In this document: positions 17,869-20,946 of the stretch, piece after piece
How positions within the stretch are numbered: the stretch's first letter is position 1
Layout: the number at the start of each line of letters is the position of its first letter
Assembly: GCA_001586965.3 (NCBI GenBank)
Contig: LUCW03000026.1
Span: forward strand, 1-20,946
Length of the DNA stretch: 20,946 nt
Direction of reading: 5' to 3'
Source: Sphaeroforma sirkka
Lineage: Eukaryota; Opisthokonta; Ichthyosporea; Ichthyophonida
The notes under the pieces: model-generated
Told to the model about the DNA's origin: nothing
The model's input: only the letters and a program-made list of their open reading frames with translations
Databases searched by the model: none
Translations under genes and position numbers: made by a program

Positions 17869-20198
17869 GGATGTATATATAACACACATATATATGAATA
17901 AATATATATAATCGCATAAAGTCCGAGTTAGAATAATAATCGTAGAAAGTCCTTAGTTTAAACAACAATCGCATGAAGTTCAAGGTTAAACTATCAGCCA
18001 CACTGTTCCAGAGGTATACATTTCCCTAAAATACGGAAATATAGTTGTATTCATTTGTGTCCTTAGCAACAAACCCAGTCTAGTGCATCTTATAGAGATC
18101 ACTCACTCTGAGTTTAACATACTAATCGACATATACTACAACATACTCACACAGATATTCACAACTAGTCTATGGCAGGTATGTATACGTATTTGTTTTA
18201 TGTGTGCGTATGTAGAAGAGTCAAGTTATCGATCCACATATGTTGTGTACATAAATACATGCACCTACCTCGAAAAGCTTCACATGCCAATCATTTGGTA
18301 CGAACAGCAATTGGTTCCAAGACTCCACAAATGCCTGTGGAGCTTCTTGGATGGCATTATATTCTGACTGGGCTTTCTCTGATACACTTGCGCAGCAGAA
18401 TATGCGTGCGCAACATCCCGGTCTCTCGACTTCAGAGTTATAGGCTGTCGCCAAGGACTACATAATAGTCGTGGAAAAGAACACAAGGGTGTTGGTGATG
18501 ATGAAACATACCAGGGCGGATGATTACACTCTTGACTCTAGACATATTACACTCTTGACTGAAAGCTACGTATAGAGGTTGTGCTCGAAATCAAGACAAT
18601 TCTATCATCAGAATTTGTAAATTATAATGACTTAGTTGGTGGAAACCGATGTCTGATTCCAAATTGACCAAGGCGGTGTTCACAAGGACTCGAGTATATT
18701 CATGTAGAACACTGCGTGCTCGTAACTGACAGTTTCAATCGAACACCCCACTGTTTTTTTTTGCTATATAATCGCCAACGAATCCTACATCCAGGGTTGC
18801 TCTACCCACACAGGACCTATCAAGTTGCAGTTAACAACTGCTGATCCTAGTATCAACTCTACAGTATATTACAACTTTTCAAAGTCACGAGAATCCTAAT
18901 AATATCACATACAGTGTTCAGACGATCCATAAATTCGGCATACATCACTTCTCCGAAGCCCAGGGGAGCTCTGACTGCCAATTGGGTGGGAATGCCATGA
19001 TCGAAGGCTCGGCATTCTGGCAACCCAACGTGGTTGGCTTCAATAACCACACTTTTGTTATCACCTAAATATGGTAGTCAAGCAATACTCTGGGATGAGA
19101 TGGCGCCACTACTAAAATCTTCTGCCTACAGATAGTTCTATGCCTATAAATAAAGTGATATCTCGGCGCCAAATAATTTCTTGTTAGTGTGTCCTGAGAT
19201 ACCCAGTTGCTATATAGCGCGATATAGTGGTGGTCCGTATATCAGAAGTAGTAGGCTACAAGGACACGGAAATGCAGATGTAACTGTGTATGCACTGTAT
19301 CAAAGTGACATTGCGCGGGCCTAGGGGGCGTGCAGTGTAGCCACCAAGTAAAACATAGCACAAAGACATACTCGTTCGGTGCTCTACAAAGTACAAATTC
19401 ACTAGTTTAAACGCGAGATACCGCGCAGAGCGAAACCTGATAACATGTGGTCAATATAAAAACATAATATAATTCGGTAAGCGTCGGCACGGTTGCTCTC
19501 CTAACGGTAACATACTGCCAGGAACAAGGTTCTTTCGGAGTTTCTCAATCTTCTCCAGCTCAAGCATCTTGACTTAACTATCGACGGCACACGGACGTAT
19601 GTAAAGGATGTACATACACAGTAGTAACGTACACAGTAAAGAGATTCAGAGGAGTAACCGAACAGATAGGTTGCACCTTAGTATATATGATTTTCATACA
19701 CAGATGTACATGCAAACGTTCGTCGTTCTGCGGCTACCACTTGCATTAGGTACGCATTTTTCTAAATAACAGGCTGGAATCTTTTCAGCCAATGATATCT
19801 ACTATGTATGGGAAACAGCCTTTTATTGGGGAGAGAGGTTGTTTTCTGTCACTCTATTGGGTAATCCAATTTGGTAACTAAGCTGTAGTCAGTAGTGTCT
19901 TGAGATCATTTATTGCTAAAATATTTTGATTTTCTAAAGAATATATATATATGTTTTTATAGAATAAATTCTCCCGGTATGGTCGGTCGTTTGAAAAACG
20001 GTTTGATGAGATAAATATACGCATTGGGATCATGGTCGTCTACTATGTAGTATTATAGAGAAAAATTAAAAGTACAAACTAAATACCTCAACACGTTTTG
20101 TGATCCATCGTTTTCATACCACTTTAACGTTGAACTAAATGGCAGATCACATTGAAGGTCACAATCTTTATGACAACGACCTTTCACATCCTCTCTTG
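14248..20198 (-). CDS. Multi-exon host gene, unknown family, nuclear-type basic C-terminus
   Basis: Reconstructed by eye from GT-AG signals. Exons in transcript order: 20198-20087, 19572-19516, 19064-18913, about 18380-18269, (possibly 17186-17143), 16489-16334, 16209-16006, 15450-15253, 14926-14843 and 14421-14248 with stop TAG. Phases agree at the join 19516/19064 and at every join from 16489 onward. The joins 20087/19572, 18913/18380 and 18269/16489 are not proven and may hide further exons. The N-terminal half contains a Cys/His cluster, a charged helix and a conserved-looking segment ([17 protein letters not shown]). The C-terminal half is Ser/Thr/Glu/Gln-rich and probably disordered, ending in [10 protein letters not shown] and HKRVKK, a likely nuclear localisation signal. 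No family is recognised. The first exon and start codon are not located and probably lie between 20.2 and 20.5 kb. Confidence 0.75.
14843..14926 (-). CDS. Exon of the minus-strand gene (28 codons, phase 0-0)
   Basis: 84 bases from acceptor CAAATATAG to donor GCGTCG|GTAAGTGC. It codes [20 protein letters not shown] and then YSPAFEAS. A neighbouring acceptor (TGCCACAG) would give a stop or the wrong phase, so the earlier site was chosen. Confidence 0.72.
15005..15077. repeat. Imperfect inverted repeat in an intron
   Basis: A left arm (AGTGGTTG...GTTGTATTCA) pairs imperfectly with TGAATACATACAACCAACCACT at the right, with about 27 bases between. It lies in the intron between 14926 and 15253 and could form a hairpin or be a small MITE-like remnant. 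Confidence 0.5.
15253..15450 (-). CDS. Exon of the minus-strand gene (66 codons, phase 0-0)
   Basis: 198 bases from acceptor CTCACCCAACAG to donor GTTCAG|GTGTGC. It codes [20 protein letters not shown], then [20 protein letters not shown]. Ser/Thr/Glu-rich, probably disordered. An alternative acceptor 11 bases inside (TACAG) would break the phase and is disfavoured. Confidence 0.78.
16006..16209 (-). CDS. Exon of the minus-strand gene (68 codons, phase 0-0), acidic
   Basis: 204 bases from acceptor TCAACTACAG to donor TTGAA|GTACGTAT. It codes an acidic, Gln/Ser-rich peptide ([19 protein letters not shown], then [12 protein letters not shown]), ending [13 protein letters not shown]. The intron after it starts in a (TA)n tract (about 15976-15996). 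Confidence 0.82.
16334..16489 (-). CDS. Exon of the minus-strand gene (52 codons, phase 0-0)
   Basis: 156 bases from acceptor GTGTATACAG to donor GACACA|GTAAGTCG. It codes [19 protein letters not shown], then [19 protein letters not shown]. It is separated by a 124-base intron from the next exon. Both edges are in phase 0. Confidence 0.8.
17143..17186 (-). CDS. Weak candidate exon of the minus-strand gene
   Basis: 44 bases after a strong pyrimidine-rich acceptor (ATTTATTTTGCTCAG) and before GTATATG. It codes [14 protein letters not shown]. The entry phase matches the preceding exon (phase 0) but the exit phase (2) does not match the next, so another exon would be needed in between. Confidence 0.25.
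17311..17450. repeat. 70-base tandem duplication
   Basis: Two copies, 17311-17380 and 17381-17450, from ACTTACACAACACGACTAAT to CACAAAAATACG, differ at one base that I can see (A or G after TAAGA). A third, diverged copy of the second half lies at 17993-18050 (CAGCCACACTGTTCCAGAGG...). The array lies in an intron of the minus-strand gene. Confidence 0.93.
17455..17905. repeat. Microsatellite block, (TA)n, (TGCA)n and TATATGCATG repeats
   Basis: A near-continuous low-complexity tract: (TGCA)n around 17516-17533, two copies of a ~34-base word containing GCATGTATCTTTGTATGTGAG near 17650-17710, and an uninterrupted (TA)n run at about 17815-17854. Open frames over it are Tyr/Ile repeats and not genes. 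Confidence 0.92.
17909..17996. repeat. Three degenerate 29-base tandem units
   Basis: Units start at about 17910, 17939 and 17968, each of the form AATCGcAtaAAGTcC followed by a G/T-rich half with TTA. The third unit runs straight into the diverged copy of the 70-base repeat at 17993. Confidence 0.7.
18269..18380 (-). CDS. Exon of the minus-strand gene, Trp-rich segment
   Basis: The donor is clear (TTCGAG|GTAGGTGC) and leaves in phase 0. The coded peptide reads [20 protein letters not shown] and then [17 protein letters not shown], which looks like a folded helix-rich domain. The 5' edge is uncertain: several AG sites lie between 18360 and 18440, of which those giving phase 0 would suit the preceding exon. 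Confidence 0.65.
18913..19064 (-). CDS. Exon of the minus-strand gene, best-conserved-looking segment
   Basis: 152 bases from acceptor ATATTTAG to donor AACACT|GTATGTGA. It enters with two bases (matching the preceding phase-1 exon) and leaves in phase 0. It codes [19 protein letters not shown], then [17 protein letters not shown]. The mix of Gly, Pro and aromatic residues suggests a folded domain, but I do not recognise it. Confidence 0.75.
19065..20086. other. Introns of the minus-strand gene
   Basis: Apart from the short exon at 19516-19572, I see no feature. One or more undetected short exons are possible here because the flanking phases do not close. Confidence 0.4.
19516..19572 (-). 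CDS. Exon of the minus-strand gene, charged helix
   Basis: Codes [18 protein letters not shown] and ends at a good donor (GGCA|GTATGTTA) in phase 1, which fits the next exon exactly. The peptide is a short amphipathic, coiled-coil-like helix. The 5' edge is uncertain: the acceptor AG may be at 19573-19574 or at 19568-19569. Confidence 0.6.
20087..20198 (-). CDS. Exon of the minus-strand gene, Cys/His cluster
   Basis: 112 bases between acceptor TACACACAG and donor TTGAG|GTATTT. Only one frame is open; it enters with two bases and leaves with two. The peptide contains [13 protein letters not shown], followed by LKWYEN. The C-x3-C-x3-C spacing with a neighbouring His could bind a metal, but I cannot place it in a known zinc-finger class. 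Its phase does not fit the next exon directly, so an exon may lie between 19573 and 20084, or the donor may differ. Confidence 0.6.
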
Positions 20199-20625
20199 CT
20201 GTGTGTACACACATGTGTTTCAGAATTATGCATGGCATTCTGGAAATTTGAAGGATTTTGGTCTGCAAGTATTACTTGCGTACGACATCTCCCACATCAC
20301 TCGCCAGGAGCCCAGTGTCTCCACTCTCGTGTAGAGATTGAGTAGAGAGAGAGGGTCGTTATTTTCACAAATATAATTATAAAACGTGTTTACTTCAGAA
20401 TTTACAATAAATATTTATTTTATTGCAAGCGAAATCCATTGTTGAAATTGCGAGTCGACAGCGACCGAAGCATCTTGTTACAACTGCCAGTATCCGAATA
20501 CATTGCCGCCCATACGCAACAAGTATTCTGAGAAAACACATCGTTGAGGCGCCAGCATCATACTTGTCTTAGCCTACCTGTTGCCAGTATAGTTCCAGCC
20601 CAAACCACTCGAAACAAATATAATC
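20199..20625. promoter_or_regulatory. Likely divergent intergenic/promoter region
   Basis: The interval lies between the most upstream supported exon of the minus-strand gene and the plus-strand GFA-type gene. It contains an AT-rich core (about 20360-20430) and no firm coding. A first exon of the minus-strand gene may lie at 20270-20350. I cannot point to a specific TATA or binding site. Confidence 0.4.
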
Positions 20626-20759
20626 ATGGAACTCGAAGGCTTTTTTGCTATTGCGAAAGGATCCGTTTCAAAATCGAGCTCAAAAGTGATACAGAGGTTG
20701 TGCCTCTATATTGCCACTGCGAATCATGCAGACGAGCTCATGCAGCACCTCTGTATCAG
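20626..20759 (+). CDS. GFA/CENP-V-family protein, N-terminal exon (start frame in conflict)
   Basis: The frame with FCYCERIRFKIE and then YCHCESCRRAHAAPLYQ carries the C-x-C and C-x-C-x2-C zinc ligands of the GFA/CENP-V fold (glutathione-dependent formaldehyde-activating enzyme family), including the typical C-H-C-x2-C-R-R-A-H. Family members are small cytosolic zinc proteins of diverse and often unproven function. The exon ends at a good donor (TATCAG|GTAAGG). The only nearby ATG (20626, context ATCATGG) gives MELEGF, a typical family start, but sits two bases out of frame with the Cys motif; the shift falls at or near the T6 run 20641-20646. Either the run length is wrong or mutated, or the start lies in an upstream exon spliced to an acceptor near 20588 or 20599. 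Confidence 0.8.
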
Positions 20760-20927
20760 GTAAGGGCTCGTCTTCCTTTTATTTCTGAGTTATCAATCAT
20801 CCATTAAAAAATGGAACATAGTATCTGCCAGAGTGCTCGCTGAGACATTTCTTTTATTTATACGTACACCTTCGTACAAGCTGAATTATCTCGTCCAAAA
20901 TAACAGTGTACTTTGTTTTACTGCCAG
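20760..20927 (+). other. Probable first intron of the GFA-family gene
   Basis: Starts with GTAAGG and ends with TTTTACTGCCAG, 168 bases. It fits the size of the other introns here. Confidence 0.6.
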
Positions 20928-20946
20928 TTCATATTTTTTCAATCGC
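20928..20946 (+). CDS. Start of the next GFA-family exon, cut by the window edge
   Basis: After the acceptor CTGCCAG the frame continues in phase 0 as FIFFQS. In this family a hydrophobic strand follows the APLY motif, which fits, but only six codons are visible. Confidence 0.45.

Noticed and set aside
17407-18001. Long minus-strand frames rich in Tyr, Ile and His
   Set aside because: They are translations of the (TA)n and related microsatellites.
18083-18465. Plus-strand open frames with a GTATGTA donor near 18178
   Set aside because: They are opposite the well-supported minus-strand exon at 18269-18380 and show no recognisable protein.
18523-18560. Repeated ATTACACTCTTGACT
   Set aside because: Two copies 23 bases apart in an intron; a minor tandem duplication with no further structure.

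Overview
This window looks like nuclear DNA of an AT-rich eukaryote. It has GT-AG introns (the supported ones run from about 120 to 560 bases), strong GTAAGT/GTATGT-type donors, TA-rich microsatellites and a Ty3/gypsy LTR retrotransposon. There are no bacterial-type operons or ribosome binding sites. A small intron-bearing protist-like genome would fit, but I cannot name the organism.

Positions 1-8755 are one plus-strand Ty3/gypsy element, entered about 137 bases inside its left LTR. It is a broken fossil with roughly six to eight interruptions. In order it shows the left LTR, a gag-like region, an aspartic-protease-like region, reverse transcriptase, RNase H, a Dam-methyltransferase-like domain, a 1.27 kb direct duplication of the middle of pol, an HHCC/DDE integrase with a GPF module and chromodomain-like tail, and the right LTR (8160-8755). 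A tRNA-Thr-like sequence with pol III boxes and a T run lies antisense in the gag region. At 9129-9735 there is a solo LTR of the same family in the opposite orientation, flanked by a 4-base target duplication (GCGA). It makes a 600-base inverted repeat with the right LTR across a 373-base spacer.

Positions 9.74-14.2 kb hold no gene I can name. They contain a decayed-looking minus-strand coding stretch (9.8-10.3 kb), about six degenerate copies of a ~70-base repeat (10.63-11.04 kb), and minus-strand short open segments at 11.46-14.17 kb that resemble one another and may be decayed paralogues.

Positions 14.25-20.2 kb hold a multi-exon minus-strand host gene reconstructed from splice signals. 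Eight exons are well supported or plausible, ending in a Ser/Thr/Glu-rich, probably disordered region and a very basic, NLS-like C-terminus (stop at 14248-14250). Its introns carry microsatellites and tandem repeats, including a 70-base duplication. I do not recognise the family. At the right edge, on the plus strand, a GFA/CENP-V-family gene begins (first conserved exon ending at 20759, next exon probably from 20928). The two genes appear to diverge from 20.2-20.6 kb.

Many differences between repeat copies are small indels in homopolymers, and the GFA start shows a reading conflict at a T run. Some apparent damage may therefore be sequencing error.
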